A stretch of DNA of 23,825 nt from a bacterium (GCA_004563195.1 SFTJ01000057.1:1-23825), one strand, 5' to 3'. Positions 14,117-22,247 are shown, numbered from the stretch's first letter. Program-made: numbers and translations. Notes: generated by a model not told the origin, from the sequence alone.

Positions 14117-15625
14117 ATGAAATTCCCAATTATTTCTGCCGAAGAAGCTGCCGAACTTATCCACAACGGTGATAATATCGGTTTTTCGGGCTTCACCTAT
14201 TCAGGTATTCCTAAGGTAGTTCCCGGCGCTATTGCTGCCAAAGCACGCCGCGAACACGAAGCAGGTCGCGAATTCAAAGTAAGCATCTTCACCGGTGCTT
14301 CTACCGGCGACGGTGTTGACGGCGAACTTTCTCGCGCTCAAGCCATCGACCGCCGCACTCCATACCAAAACACCCCTGAGCTTCGCAAGCACATCAACAA
14401 TCACGAGGTGCACTATTTCGACCTTCACCTCTCTGAACTTGCCCAAAAATTCCGCTATGGCACTTTCGGCAAGATGAATTGCGCCATCATCGAAGCCACT
14501 TCGATTACCGACGACGGAAAGGTAATCCTCGGCACAGGACTTGGTAACGCTCCTACTTGGGTGCGCCTCGCCGACAAGATTATCATCGAACTTAACGAAC
14601 AGCTCGACCCACGAATCGAGGGTATGCACGACGTGTATGTGCCTCTCGACCCTCCTTATCGTCGCGAAATTCCTCTTTACACTCCTTACGATCGCATCGG
14701 TACCACATACTTGCAAGTAGACCCTGCCAAGGTGGTGGGCGTGGTTAAAACCAATATGCCGGTGGGAACAGCTTCGGGTTTCACTCCTGCCAACGAGGTT
14801 ACCAACCAAATTGGTGCCAATGTTTGCTCGTTCCTTATCAATGAAATTCGCCACGGTCGCATTCCTAAGGAATTCCTCCCGATACAGAGCGGTGTGGGCA
14901 ATGTGGCTAATGCCGTGCTCGCAGGCTTGGAAGCAAGCGATGAAATTCCTCCTTTCGCAATGTACACCGAGGTTATGCAAGACACCGTGCTCGAACTCGT
15001 AAAGAGTGGCAAGTGTAAACTTGTGAGCACCTGCTCTATGTCGTTCTCTAACGATGCCATCCTCGACTTTTACAAGGATATCGAAAACCTCAAGGAGCAC
15101 ATCATACTTCGCCCGGCTGAAATATCTAACAACCCGGGGCTTATCCGTCGCCTCGGCGTGATAGCTATGAACACTGCTCTCGAAGCCGACATTTTCGGTA
15201 ACATCAACTCTACTCACGTCACCGGCACCAAGATGATGAACGGTATTGGCGGTTCGGGCGACTTCACTCGCAACGGCTACTTGAGCATCTTCAGCTGCCC
15301 GTCGGTGGCTAAGAACGGTCTCATCAGCGCCATCGTGCCTATGGTATCGCACGTCGACCACTCCGAACACTCTGTCGACGTTATCATCACCGAACAAGGT
15401 ATCGCCGACATTCGCGGTCTCGACCCGGTGCAACGCGCTCAGAAGATTATCGACAACTGCGCTCACCCTATGTATCGCCCGTTGCTCAACGAATACCTTC
15501 GCATGGGCGTGGAAGGTCGCGGCGGTCAGACTGCTGCAACCCTCGAAGCTGCTCTTGCTTTCCACACCACTTTCTTGGCTGAAGGCGATATGAGCAAGAC
15601 CGACTTCTCTAAATATGTGAAATAA
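14117..15625 (+). CDS. Acetyl-CoA hydrolase / succinate CoA-transferase
   Basis: This 502-residue cytosolic enzyme of the class I CoA-transferase family moves CoA between acetyl-CoA, succinate and acetate (succinyl-CoA:acetate CoA-transferase), or hydrolyses acetyl-CoA. The catalytic Glu is Glu285 in FAMYTEVMQD. It is preceded by the glycine motif GVGNVANAVLAGL and followed by the CoA-binding loop GIGGSGDF near residue 375 and the C-terminal signature EQGIADIRGLDP. The length and motifs match full-length family members. In Bacteroidales this step links acetate and succinate fermentation. The dense use of GCT, CTC and AAC codons suggests high expression. A strong terminator follows. Transferase rather than plain hydrolase is the likelier role, by analogy. 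Confidence 0.92.
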   Translation: MKFPIISAEEAAELIHNGDNIGFSGFTYSGIPKVVPGAIAAKARREHEAGREFKVSIFTGASTGDGVDGELSRAQAIDRRTPYQNTPELRKHINNHEVHYFDLHLSELAQKFRYGTFGKMNCAIIEATSITDDGKVILGTGLGNAPTWVRLADKIIIELNEQLDPRIEGMHDVYVPLDPPYRREIPLYTPYDRIGTTYLQVDPAKVVGVVKTNMPVGTASGFTPANEVTNQIGANVCSFLINEIRHGRIPKEFLPIQSGVGNVANAVLAGLEASDEIPPFAMYTEVMQDTVLELVKSGKCKLVSTCSMSFSNDAILDFYKDIENLKEHIILRPAEISNNPGLIRRLGVIAMNTALEADIFGNINSTHVTGTKMMNGIGGSGDFTRNGYLSIFSCPSVAKNGLISAIVPMVSHVDHSEHSVDVIITEQGIADIRGLDPVQRAQKIIDNCAHPMYRPLLNEYLRMGVEGRGGQTAATLEAALAFHTTFLAEGDMSKTDFSKYVK

Positions 15626-15653
15626 CGATTCTAGCAAATCACCTGAATAACAG

Positions 15654-15696
15654 CAAACCGCGACTCATATGTTAGCCGCGGTTTGTTGTTTTTTTA
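15654..15696 (+). terminator. Rho-independent terminator after the CoA-transferase gene
   Basis: The arms CAAACCGCG (15654-15662) and CGCGGTTTG (15677-15685) pair perfectly and are followed by TTGTTTTTTT. Confidence 0.85.
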
Positions 15697-15770
15697 GAAA
15701 AATGGCAGAAAAAAAACCTATAGACTTGCATTTCCCCCAAAAATATTTCTTTAAATATGGTTTAATAGCT

Positions 15771-15778
15771 TATCTTTG
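15771..15778 (+). promoter_or_regulatory. -7 box upstream of the first CD225 gene
   Basis: TATCTTTG is a perfect -7 match, 53 bp before the ATG at 15831. The -33 box is not clear. Confidence 0.5.
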
Positions 15779-15830
15779 TAAATCACAAAGCAACAAAATT
15801 TTGATTAACATAAAACGCATTTCAAAAGCT

Positions 15831-16154
15831 ATGAATGATAATCATACCGCAAACAGTCAACCCATTCCGGCTCAGCCAAAGAATTACCTCGCAGAGTCGA
15901 TTCTCGTTACTTTATTTTGCAATATACCTTGCGGCATCGTGGGCATAGTAAAGGCGGAAAGCGTTGGCTCTCTCTATTCACAAGGACGCTATCAAGAAGC
16001 CCAAGATGCTTCTCTAAGCGCTAAAAAATGGTGCAAATGGGGCTTTATTATCGCTCTAATGATGTATATATTAACCATAGCTTTGTTTATTATGGCATTT
16101 ATCGCAGAGGGAATACCTTTTGAGGATTTTGTTGAGGAGTTAATCGACTGTTAA
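15831..16154 (+). CDS. CD225/dispanin-domain membrane protein
   Basis: The start at 15831 gives 107 residues. The longer frame from 15669 would begin inside the terminator of the previous gene and run through the promoter, so it was rejected. After a short Pro/Gln-rich N-terminus the CD225 pattern appears: NYLAESILVTLFCNIPCGIVG, then IVKAESVGSLYSQGRYQEAQ, then SAKKWCKWGFIIAL. This forms two membrane segments (about residues 22-40 and 68-92) joined by a cytoplasmic loop. Bacterial members are inner-membrane proteins of unclear function; they share the fold of interferon-induced transmembrane proteins. The next gene is a paralogue with an added GYF_2 domain. Confidence 0.8.
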   Translation: MNDNHTANSQPIPAQPKNYLAESILVTLFCNIPCGIVGIVKAESVGSLYSQGRYQEAQDASLSAKKWCKWGFIIALMMYILTIALFIMAFIAEGIPFEDFVEELIDC

Positions 16155-16230
16155 GCCTGAAAAATCAAGCCTAAACGCTACCTTCAACTGATTTTATGCC
16201 ATTTTAGTGCAGATACACAAAAAAAATTAT

Positions 16231-16238
16231 TAACTTTG
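16231..16238 (+). promoter_or_regulatory. -7 box upstream of the GYF_2-CD225 gene
   Basis: TAACTTTG fits the Bacteroidota -7 consensus and lies 95 bp before the ATG at 16333. The -33 element is not evident. The second CD225 gene may thus have its own promoter. Confidence 0.4.
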
Positions 16239-16332
16239 ACATAACACACCGATTGTGACATCTATCGGATGCTCTACCGGTTAGGATATGACAAATAAAT
16301 TTTTAACGAAACTATAAAAAACCATCGAAACT

Positions 16333-16821
16333 ATGAAGTATTATGTTGCAGTCAACGGCCAAAAAACCGGTCCGTTTGAAGAAACCGAACTTCGCGCTCA
16401 AAACGTAACACCCGACACATTGATTTGGACCGAAGGAATGGCAGAATGGCTACCCGCCAAGCAAGTGCGCCCCGACCTCTTTGCAGGCGCAGTGCCTCCT
16501 CCCGTAGACGCTTATGGCGCTCCTAATGCCAATGCTTACTACAATCCCAACAACGGCCAATGCCCTCCTCCTCAACCCAAAACATGGCTTGTAGAGTCGA
16601 TTCTCGTAACTCTGTTCTGCTGTCTCATATTCGGCATCTTGGGCATAGTTAAAGCCGCCAACGTCAGTTCGCTCTACAACCAAGGCCTTTACCAACAAGC
16701 CGAGGAAGCATCGCGCGAAGCCGGCAAATGGACTAAGTGGGGATTTTTCACCGGTATTATTGTCTACGTCTTATATTTCGGGGTTATCATTATCGCCTCA
16801 GTAATGGGAGCACTTGTTTAA
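16333..16821 (+). CDS. GYF_2 plus CD225 domain membrane protein
   Basis: This is a 162-residue protein. Residues 1-50 form a GYF_2 domain (YYVAVNGQKTGPFEETEL, then LIWTEGMAEWLPAKQ), a small fold expected to bind proline-rich or other peptides. A Pro/Asn/Tyr linker leads to a CD225 domain: TWLVESILVTLFCCLIFG, then IVKAANVSSLYNQGLYQQAE, then KWTKWGFFTGI. It has two membrane helices, at about residues 93-110 and 138-158. The CD225 half closely matches the upstream gene, so they are tandem paralogues. The GYF_2 domain would face the cytoplasm. A good terminator follows. Confidence 0.88.
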   Translation: MKYYVAVNGQKTGPFEETELRAQNVTPDTLIWTEGMAEWLPAKQVRPDLFAGAVPPPVDAYGAPNANAYYNPNNGQCPPPQPKTWLVESILVTLFCCLIFGILGIVKAANVSSLYNQGLYQQAEEASREAGKWTKWGFFTGIIVYVLYFGVIIIASVMGALV

Positions 16822-16842
16822 CTATCATTTTTCCCGACATAT

Positions 16843-16896
16843 AACGACAGAATGGAGTTGCCATTGGGCCTTCATTCTGTCGTTAATTTCTTTTTT
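16843..16896 (+). terminator. Rho-independent terminator after the GYF_2-CD225 gene
   Basis: The arms AACGACAGAATG (16843-16854) and CATTCTGTCGTT (16873-16884) pair perfectly and are followed by a T-rich tract (AATTTCTTTTTT). Confidence 0.85.
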
Positions 16897-16963
16897 AAGT
16901 TTTTTCACTATATTTTCTCAAATTTTTGGGGCAAAAAATTAATGTCAATCGCAAGAAAAGTGG

Positions 16964-16971
16964 TAACTTTG
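16964..16971 (+). promoter_or_regulatory. -7 box upstream of the TPR lipoprotein gene
   Basis: TAACTTTG fits the consensus and lies 61 bp before the ATG at 17033. No TTTG box is seen at the proper distance. Confidence 0.45.
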
Positions 16972-17032
16972 AACGAATTATTGTAAGCGCTAATTATTTT
17001 AAAAAATTAATATTTTTTCACCTGTAATTATT

Positions 17033-18715
17033 ATGAAGAAAAATCTTATTCTTTTACTCTCTGCAAGCGTTTTGGTGCTCTCAAGCTGTAGCAAGAAGAT
17101 GCAACCGTTTGCAGCCGACTATTTCACAGTTAACCCTAACCCACTTGAAGCAACCGGCGACTTGGTGCCTGCTACCGTAACAGCCAGCATCCCCGCCAAG
17201 TTCTTCCAGAAAAATGCTGAAGTAACTGTTACTCCTTACTTGGTGTATGGTTCAAAAGAAACTCCGGGCACTCCGCTCACCCTTCAAGGCGAAAAAGTGC
17301 GTGGCAACAACACTGTTGTTCCTTATGAATATGGCAGCACAGCAACTATGCCTGTTGCATACAAATATTCTCCCGAAATGCTCAGCAGCCAACTCTTCCT
17401 CGCTTTCGATGTGAAGCAAGGCAGCAAAGAATATGCTCTTCCTCGCGTTAAGGTGGCTAACGGCGTTATCGCCACTTCCACTCTCTGCGACGTGGCTTCT
17501 GTAACTCCCGCTATCGGTCACGACAAGTTCCAACGCATCATCAAGGATAAGGTGAGCGCCGACATTAAGTTCCTTATCAACCAAACCAACATTCGCAAGA
17601 GCGAACTCGGTTCTGACGAACTTACTGCACTTCACCAAACCCTCAAGGAAGCTCAAACCAACGAAAAGCTCGAAGTGGAAGAAATCAACATCTCTTCTTA
17701 CGCTTCGCCTGAAGGTGGTGTTAAGCTCAACACTCGCATCGCTTCCGGTCGTGAACAAAACACCAAGGAATATCTCAACAAGGAACTCAAGAAGAACAAT
17801 GTGACCGAATTTGGCGCTCTCACTTCCGACTTCACCGCTCAGGACTGGGAAGGTTTCCAACAACTCGTAAGCCAAAGCAACATCCAGGATAAGGACCTTA
17901 TCCTCAGCGTACTTGCTATGTATAAGGACCCTGAACAACGCGAACGCGAAATCCGCAACCTTTCTTCGGTGTTCGACCAACTCGCTAAGGACGTGCTTCC
18001 TCAATTGCGCTACTCTCGCCTCACCGCTTCGGTTAACATCATTGGCAAGAGCGATGCCGAAATCGAACAAGCTTACAACAGCAATCCTAAGTCGCTTACC
18101 GTAGACGAACTTCTCTACTGCGCTACTCTCAGCGACGATCCTAAGCAACAAGCTAAGGTGTATGACACTTGCACCGAAATCTATCCTGAAGACTATCGCG
18201 GATGGAACAACCTCGGTATGTGCCAATACAAACTCGGCGACTTCCAAGCTGCTGCCAAGAACTTCGACAAGGCTGCAAAAATCAACCCGGCAAGCCCTGA
18301 AGCTCAGATGAACCAAGGTATCATAGCGCTTCTCGACGACAAGTATTCAGTAGCTAAGCAAAAGCTCGGCAACGCTGCAGGTCTCGAAGAACTCAACGAT
18401 GCTCTCGGTGCTTACTACGTTAAGACAGGCGACTACAACGCTGCTAACGCAGCTTTCGGCAAAACCGTTTGCAACAACGCTGCCCTCGCCAAGATTCTTG
18501 CCAAGGACTACAGCGGTGCTAAGCAAGTGCTTGCCAACATCGCAAAGCCTAACGCTACCACCTACTACTTGATGGCTGTGCTCGGCGCTCGCACCAACAA
18601 CCAACAAATGGTTACCAGCAACCTCCGTCAAGCTGTTAAGCTCGACTCTACTCTTGCCGACCGCGCTAAGAACGACCTCGAATTTGCTAACATCAACCTT
18701 TCGAGCGTTCTCTAA
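17033..18715 (+). CDS. Lipoprotein with OmpA-like domain and C-terminal TPRs
   Basis: This 560-residue protein has a lipoprotein signal (ILLLSASVLVLSSC, lipid-bearing Cys at about residue 19). Residues 25-170 look beta-rich. Residues about 178-265 resemble an OmpA-type peptidoglycan-binding fold: IKFLINQTNIRKSEL, then INISSYASPEGGVKLNTRI and SGREQNTKEYL. The usual glycine-tyrosine and arginine positions are partly changed. From about residue 355 there are TPR-like helices (YRGWNNLGMCQYKLGDFQAA, PEAQMNQGIIALLDDKYSVA, DALGAYYVKTGDYNAANAAF). It probably sits at the outer-membrane inner face and bridges peptidoglycan and partner proteins (inference). Strong codon bias suggests high expression. 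It is monocistronic, with a strong terminator downstream. Confidence 0.85.
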   Translation: MKKNLILLLSASVLVLSSCSKKMQPFAADYFTVNPNPLEATGDLVPATVTASIPAKFFQKNAEVTVTPYLVYGSKETPGTPLTLQGEKVRGNNTVVPYEYGSTATMPVAYKYSPEMLSSQLFLAFDVKQGSKEYALPRVKVANGVIATSTLCDVASVTPAIGHDKFQRIIKDKVSADIKFLINQTNIRKSELGSDELTALHQTLKEAQTNEKLEVEEINISSYASPEGGVKLNTRIASGREQNTKEYLNKELKKNNVTEFGALTSDFTAQDWEGFQQLVSQSNIQDKDLILSVLAMYKDPEQREREIRNLSSVFDQLAKDVLPQLRYSRLTASVNIIGKSDAEIEQAYNSNPKSLTVDELLYCATLSDDPKQQAKVYDTCTEIYPEDYRGWNNLGMCQYKLGDFQAAAKNFDKAAKINPASPEAQMNQGIIALLDDKYSVAKQKLGNAAGLEELNDALGAYYVKTGDYNAANAAFGKTVCNNAALAKILAKDYSGAKQVLANIAKPNATTYYLMAVLGARTNNQQMVTSNLRQAVKLDSTLADRAKNDLEFANINLSSVL

Positions 18716-18771
18716 AAAGTTTGGCTTGACTATAGCTAACTATTAGCATTTTACGATATTTAACTTTTATT

Positions 18772-18811
18772 GAGGCCGAAGCGCACTAAGCGCTTCGGTC
18801 TCTTGTTTTGT
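18772..18811 (+). terminator. Rho-independent terminator after the TPR lipoprotein gene
   Basis: The arms GAGGCCGAAGCGC (18772-18784) and GCGCTTCGGTCTC (18790-18802) pair over 13 positions with one G:T. The loop is ACTAA and the tail is TTGTTTTGT. Confidence 0.85.
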
Positions 18812-18958
18812 GTTCATTTTCAGGCGTTTCGACATACTATTATCACTTGATGCGGCAAATGAATGAGCTGTCGCGCAATATTTGCCATTAAACTATTGGC
18901 GATGCTTATTGTCATATCATTAGGACAAATTGATGCATCGCCGCCTTGCCCTATGGCA

Positions 18959-18966
18959 TAACTTTG
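18959..18966 (+). promoter_or_regulatory. -7 box of the DUF4230 pair
   Basis: TAACTTTG lies 36 bp before the ATG at 19003 and fits the consensus. The -33 box is unclear. Confidence 0.45.
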
Positions 18967-19002
18967 CGGCACAACATCGATCAACACATACTGAAACGAA
19001 CT

Positions 19003-19656
19003 ATGAAACTTCTGAAAATAATCGCAACATTCGCCGTCGCAGTCTTGCTTGCAGCTTGCAACAACGATAAAACCAACCGCACCGATGCCGTCTACCAATC
19101 GGTGCGCGACCTCAACGAATTGCAGTTGGCAAGCACCACCGTCACCAAGACCTACGCCGTGCGCGACCCCTATTACACCGACCGCCAATCAACCCCCGAC
19201 CGCATGAGCGTGGCTGAAATACTGCGCCGTTCGGTAAACATCATCGAACACAACATCAAGATAGGCGAACGCGTGGGCGTCTATGCCATACGCTGCGAAT
19301 ATGCCGCCGTGATTAATCTCAACCGTCTCTCGCCCGACGACATTACTATTACCGACAAGGACGGTGTGAAACGCATTGCCATCGCGCTTCCTCCGGTGGA
19401 AATACGACGCCTCGGCAATAAATTCGAAACCGAAGTTTATCACGAACGCTCAAGCGGAATGCGCTCGAAAATCACCGAGGACGAACGCTCTGCCATGCGT
19501 TTCAAGGCTTCGAAAAAACTCGAAGCCGACATGAAAACTGCCGGCAACGTCTACCTCGAGGAACTCAAAAACCAGGCGCAGAACAAAGCCATCGACTTTT
19601 TCTGCACATTTCTCATCAATCTTGGTTACACACCCGAAATCACTTTCAAGCAATGA
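19003..19656 (+). CDS. DUF4230 lipoprotein
   Basis: The start at 19003 gives 217 residues and puts a lipoprotein signal at the N-terminus (KLLKIIATFAVAVLLAAC, lipid-bearing Cys at residue 19). The longer frame from 18946 would overlap the -7 box and bury the signal. The body follows the DUF4230 pattern: an early strand pair (LASTTVTKTYAVRD), a middle IGERVGVYAIRCEYAAVINL segment, then ITDKDGVKRIAIALPPVEI, and a long C-terminal helix rich in Lys and Ala ending in FFCTFLINLGYTPEITF. Function is unknown in this family. It overlaps the following DUF4230 gene by 4 bp, so the two are translationally coupled and may form a complex. Confidence 0.85.
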   Translation: MKLLKIIATFAVAVLLAACNNDKTNRTDAVYQSVRDLNELQLASTTVTKTYAVRDPYYTDRQSTPDRMSVAEILRRSVNIIEHNIKIGERVGVYAIRCEYAAVINLNRLSPDDITITDKDGVKRIAIALPPVEIRRLGNKFETEVYHERSSGMRSKITEDERSAMRFKASKKLEADMKTAGNVYLEELKNQAQNKAIDFFCTFLINLGYTPEITFKQ

Positions 19657-20312
19657 ATAACAACACCAACAATACCTCGCAACGCAAGGTCTACACGCTG
19701 CCTTATATCATCACCAAAGCCCTGGTATACATAATTGGCATAGTGCTTTGCATAGGCATAGGCATGTGGATATATCGCTATTTTATGGTCGAACGCCCTC
19801 GCCACGACTACGCTGCCAAAGTGGAAAACATCAAGACAATGGTGCGACACAACGCCCTACAGATAACTGATGAAGCCGTCTATGCCGACACCATCGATGG
19901 CGTGTGCGAGGTCTACAGCATCAAGGCACGCATTACCGTGCAATACGACCTCGAACGCATGCGCTACACTATGGCAGGCGATACTCTCGTGGTGGAACTC
20001 CCTCGCGAAGAGATAGAGGCGCACGAACTCGAGCGCCATCTGCTCGACGAATATTTCGCCGATGGCAAACTGCACTTCAAAGCGCCGGGCATCACCGGAG
20101 CGCAAAGCAAAGAACTTGAATATCGCATGAAACAATACGTCACTACCAAGATGATTAACAGCGAGCACATCCGCCGCGCCCGCAGCAACGAACTGCGCAA
20201 TATGGTGCAACTCCTGCGCTCCATACAAGGCAACGTGCGCGTAGTGCTCAATATCGACCACCCCGACCAAGAAATCCACCCCGACTCAATCCCCCTCCCC
20301 CTCGACCAATAA
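19653..20312 (+). CDS. DUF4230 membrane-anchored protein
   Basis: This 219-residue protein has one transmembrane helix (residues 22-46, ITKALVYIIGIVLCIGIGMW) and an exported C-terminal part. That part again shows the DUF4230 layout: VCEVYSIKARITVQYDLERM, then MAGDTLVVELPREEI, then a helical region (KELEYRMKQYVTTKM) and a final strand (NVRVVLNIDHPDQEI). It differs from the upstream gene in its membrane anchor: an inner-membrane helix here, a lipid there. The pair might therefore link the two membranes (inference). The start codon overlaps the stop of the first gene (ATGA). Its stop lies 22 bp before the repeat block of the Fic unit. Confidence 0.83.
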   Translation: MNNNTNNTSQRKVYTLPYIITKALVYIIGIVLCIGIGMWIYRYFMVERPRHDYAAKVENIKTMVRHNALQITDEAVYADTIDGVCEVYSIKARITVQYDLERMRYTMAGDTLVVELPREEIEAHELERHLLDEYFADGKLHFKAPGITGAQSKELEYRMKQYVTTKMINSEHIRRARSNELRNMVQLLRSIQGNVRVVLNIDHPDQEIHPDSIPLPLDQ

Positions 20313-20334
20313 CCGATATGCACCTAAACAGTCA

Positions 20335-20426
20335 GGTAATTTTGTCGATTAAGAAGCCGATTTTTTCGAAATTCGGGTAATTTTGTCGATTAAGCGACCT
20401 ATTTTCGGGTAATTTTGTCGATTAAG
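20335..20426. repeat. Left triple-repeat block of the Fic unit
   Basis: Three copies of GGTAATTTTGTCGATTAAG lie at 20335-20353, 20376-20394 and 20408-20426. The spacers (AAGCCGATTTTTTC-type, then CGACCTATTTTCG) are also shared with the block at 21939-22031. The block ends 4 bp from the stop codon of the fic gene. Confidence 0.95.
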
Positions 20427-20430
20427 GCTT

Positions 20431-21906
20431 TTAAAACCGCAGGATATATCCTTCCGATTCTTTAAATGCATTGCACTTTTCGAGATACTCTCGCGTGGCA
20501 TTAAAATCCTCGCCAACGATATTGGCACTGAACTCACGTACTCGCGAAATAGCTCGAATAATAACCGAAGGATCACCTTTACGCGTCAAACGACGCAAAG
20601 CATTGAGGTAGTCATCGCGAAATACGGTGGGGATTATAATCTTCGATTGGTCGGCATGCACAAGTTCGGCATTCATCATAATGCGGGATATTCTGCCATT
20701 GCCATCATTGAAAGGGTGAACCTCACTCACCATAAATAGAATAAACAAAGCCCTGGCAAATGGCGATTCCAATGCTTGATAATACTCAAAACCCTTGATT
20801 AATGTTCCTCTCACCAATGTGCAATCCACGAAATGCGTATCTCCGGCTTGATTATTCTGCATTTTGAATAACCCCGGATTTCTATCTGGGCGAGCCGCCA
20901 TCATTATTCGATGCCTGTCTTGTAGCATATCTATAAGTTCGCCTGCATCATTAGGAACACGCTGCATCTCCCTGCGGCTTGCCACAATTCTAAAGGTTCC
21001 GAGCACATCGTGCGAATCGGCATTCCTCGCCGGCAAGGGTTGCCCGGTCTCTACAATTTCACGTGCAGTATCTATTTCGAACTCGGTCCCCTCTATATAA
21101 TTTGAAAAATAGCTCTCAAAGAATGCAAAATTTCTAAAAGATGCTGTCGTCTGATTCGGTTCGTCGATATCCGGGAAATAATCGTTATGCAATGATTCAA
21201 ACAATCTTTCAAACAACTTTATGCGCTCTCCGTCATAAGGTTCGCCATTAGCTCGAGCTACTGCGCTCGGCGAAATCAAAATAGCTGATGGTTTGGTCGA
21301 CAGCATTGCTCCTATAATTGTATTTAGCACGTCGAATTCTTGATTCATATCCAAATCATAAGCCACTTGCCGTGCTTTATCCCTAAATGCGTTCAAACCC
21401 TTCTCACCGTTCACTTGGAGCATTCGCTCCAAACTTTCTTCTATCTGCAAGCGCGGCAAACACTTAGCATCACCGGAGCGAGAACGCACCTTCTGAAGAT
21501 TCTCGAGCATACGGCGCTCGGCACTCGACACATAGAGATTCTCGATGAATGGCATATCGTGCTCTGTTCCGCTCGGACCTTCCAATAAGTGAATAGTCAA
21601 CCCGGGCAACGACACGTTCTTGGTATACTTATATGTCAAAAAGAAATGGCCTCCTTCGGTAGGCTTTAGTTCAAACGCCGACCTATGGCTAATAACTGCT
21701 TGCGGAAATAGTTGGCCCAAAATATAAAACATATTTCTTCGAACTATTTCTTCTGCCGTATCATCCATATTGGTGGTATATACTTTTGGTGCTATTTTCC
21801 TCAGAGTTCCACTTTTTATCATTGCCGTTTTCCGAGCAGAATCCTGTTTATCGGATGTAGCCATAACCACCTCAAGTACATTTATCAAACTATTATTTCT
21901 CGCCAT
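20431..21906 (-). CDS. Fic-domain enzyme with AbiEi-like N-terminal domain
   Basis: This is a 491-residue cytosolic protein. The first 120 residues resemble AbiEi-type antitoxin/regulator domains, a winged helix followed by a beta region: MIKSGTLRKIAPKVYTTNM, RRNMFYILGQLFPQAVISHR, FFLTYKYTKNVSLPGLTIHL. The Fic motif, HPFNDGNGRISR, lies near residue 396 and carries the catalytic His, the phosphate-binding Asn and the Arg needed for AMP transfer. The inhibitory motif SNYIEG near residue 270 fits (S/T)xxxE(G/N) in a preceding helix, as in class II Fic enzymes. It probably AMPylates a protein target and is self-inhibited. No separate antitoxin gene is present. The gene lies alone between two near-identical repeat blocks and in opposite orientation to its left neighbour, as expected for a mobile or acquired unit. 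Confidence 0.9.
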   Translation of the reverse strand: MARNNSLINVLEVVMATSDKQDSARKTAMIKSGTLRKIAPKVYTTNMDDTAEEIVRRNMFYILGQLFPQAVISHRSAFELKPTEGGHFFLTYKYTKNVSLPGLTIHLLEGPSGTEHDMPFIENLYVSSAERRMLENLQKVRSRSGDAKCLPRLQIEESLERMLQVNGEKGLNAFRDKARQVAYDLDMNQEFDVLNTIIGAMLSTKPSAILISPSAVARANGEPYDGERIKLFERLFESLHNDYFPDIDEPNQTTASFRNFAFFESYFSNYIEGTEFEIDTAREIVETGQPLPARNADSHDVLGTFRIVASRREMQRVPNDAGELIDMLQDRHRIMMAARPDRNPGLFKMQNNQAGDTHFVDCTLVRGTLIKGFEYYQALESPFARALFILFMVSEVHPFNDGNGRISRIMMNAELVHADQSKIIIPTVFRDDYLNALRRLTRKGDPSVIIRAISRVREFSANIVGEDFNATREYLEKCNAFKESEGYILRF

Positions 21907-21938
21907 ATCATTATTAAAATTATTTCATCACAAAATTA

Positions 21939-22031
21939 GGTAATTTTGTCGATTAAGAAGCCGATTTTTTCAAAAAAACAGGTAATTTTGTCGATTAAGC
22001 GACCCATTTTCGGGTAATTTTGTCGATTAAG
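21939..22031. repeat. Right triple-repeat block of the Fic unit
   Basis: Three copies of GGTAATTTTGTCGATTAAG lie at 21939-21957, 21981-21999 and 22013-22031. Spacing and intervening sequence nearly match the left block, with small changes only in the first spacer. The block starts 32 bp upstream of the fic start codon, so it could also hold operator sites. Confidence 0.95.
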
Positions 22032-22158
22032 ATATTTAATTACCTTCAGCAAGTAGTAATTCCAAGCCGAGAGAAAACCGGATTGATAAATCGATGGTCG
22101 TAACCGCCGCGAAGCCGCTAAAATAATCCGCAGCACATTCTAAATGAAAATTTGCCGC

Positions 22159-22202
22159 AAAAAATCAGGCCGAGTTAATCAATTATTGAAAAACTCAGCC
22201 TG
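22159..22202 (-). terminator. Rho-independent terminator after queA
   Basis: The arms CAGGCCGAGTT (22166-22176) and AACTCAGCCTG (22192-22202) pair over 11 positions with one wobble or mismatch. On the minus strand the hairpin is followed by ATTTTTTG. Confidence 0.8.
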
Positions 22203-22247
22203 TGATAATATATTTGCTCCTGCCACGCGCGAGGTGGCTAACATTTA

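Noticed and set aside
14201..15637. A 478-codon open frame on the minus strand opposite the CoA-transferase gene
   Set aside because: It is a shadow caused by strong codon bias in the plus-strand gene. The plus-strand product has full family motifs and the opposite frame has none.
15669..15830. A longer N-terminus for the first CD225 protein
   Set aside because: The extension would begin inside the terminator of the preceding gene and cross a perfect -7 box. The start at 15831 gives a normal CD225 protein.
17252..18316. A 354-codon open frame on the minus strand opposite the TPR lipoprotein gene
   Set aside because: Same cause: biased codons on the plus strand leave few stops on the other. 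It has no promoter, ribosome binding site or family motif.
20349..20576. Short minus-strand frames across the repeat blocks encoding LIDKIT-type repeats (also 21936-22136)
   Set aside because: The peptide repeats are simply translations of the 19-nt DNA repeats. One frame overlaps the fic gene in another frame. I treat them as DNA repeats, not proteins.
20335..22031. The repeat blocks as a CRISPR array
   Set aside because: There are only three copies per block, the spacers are short and conserved between the two blocks, and no cas gene is present.
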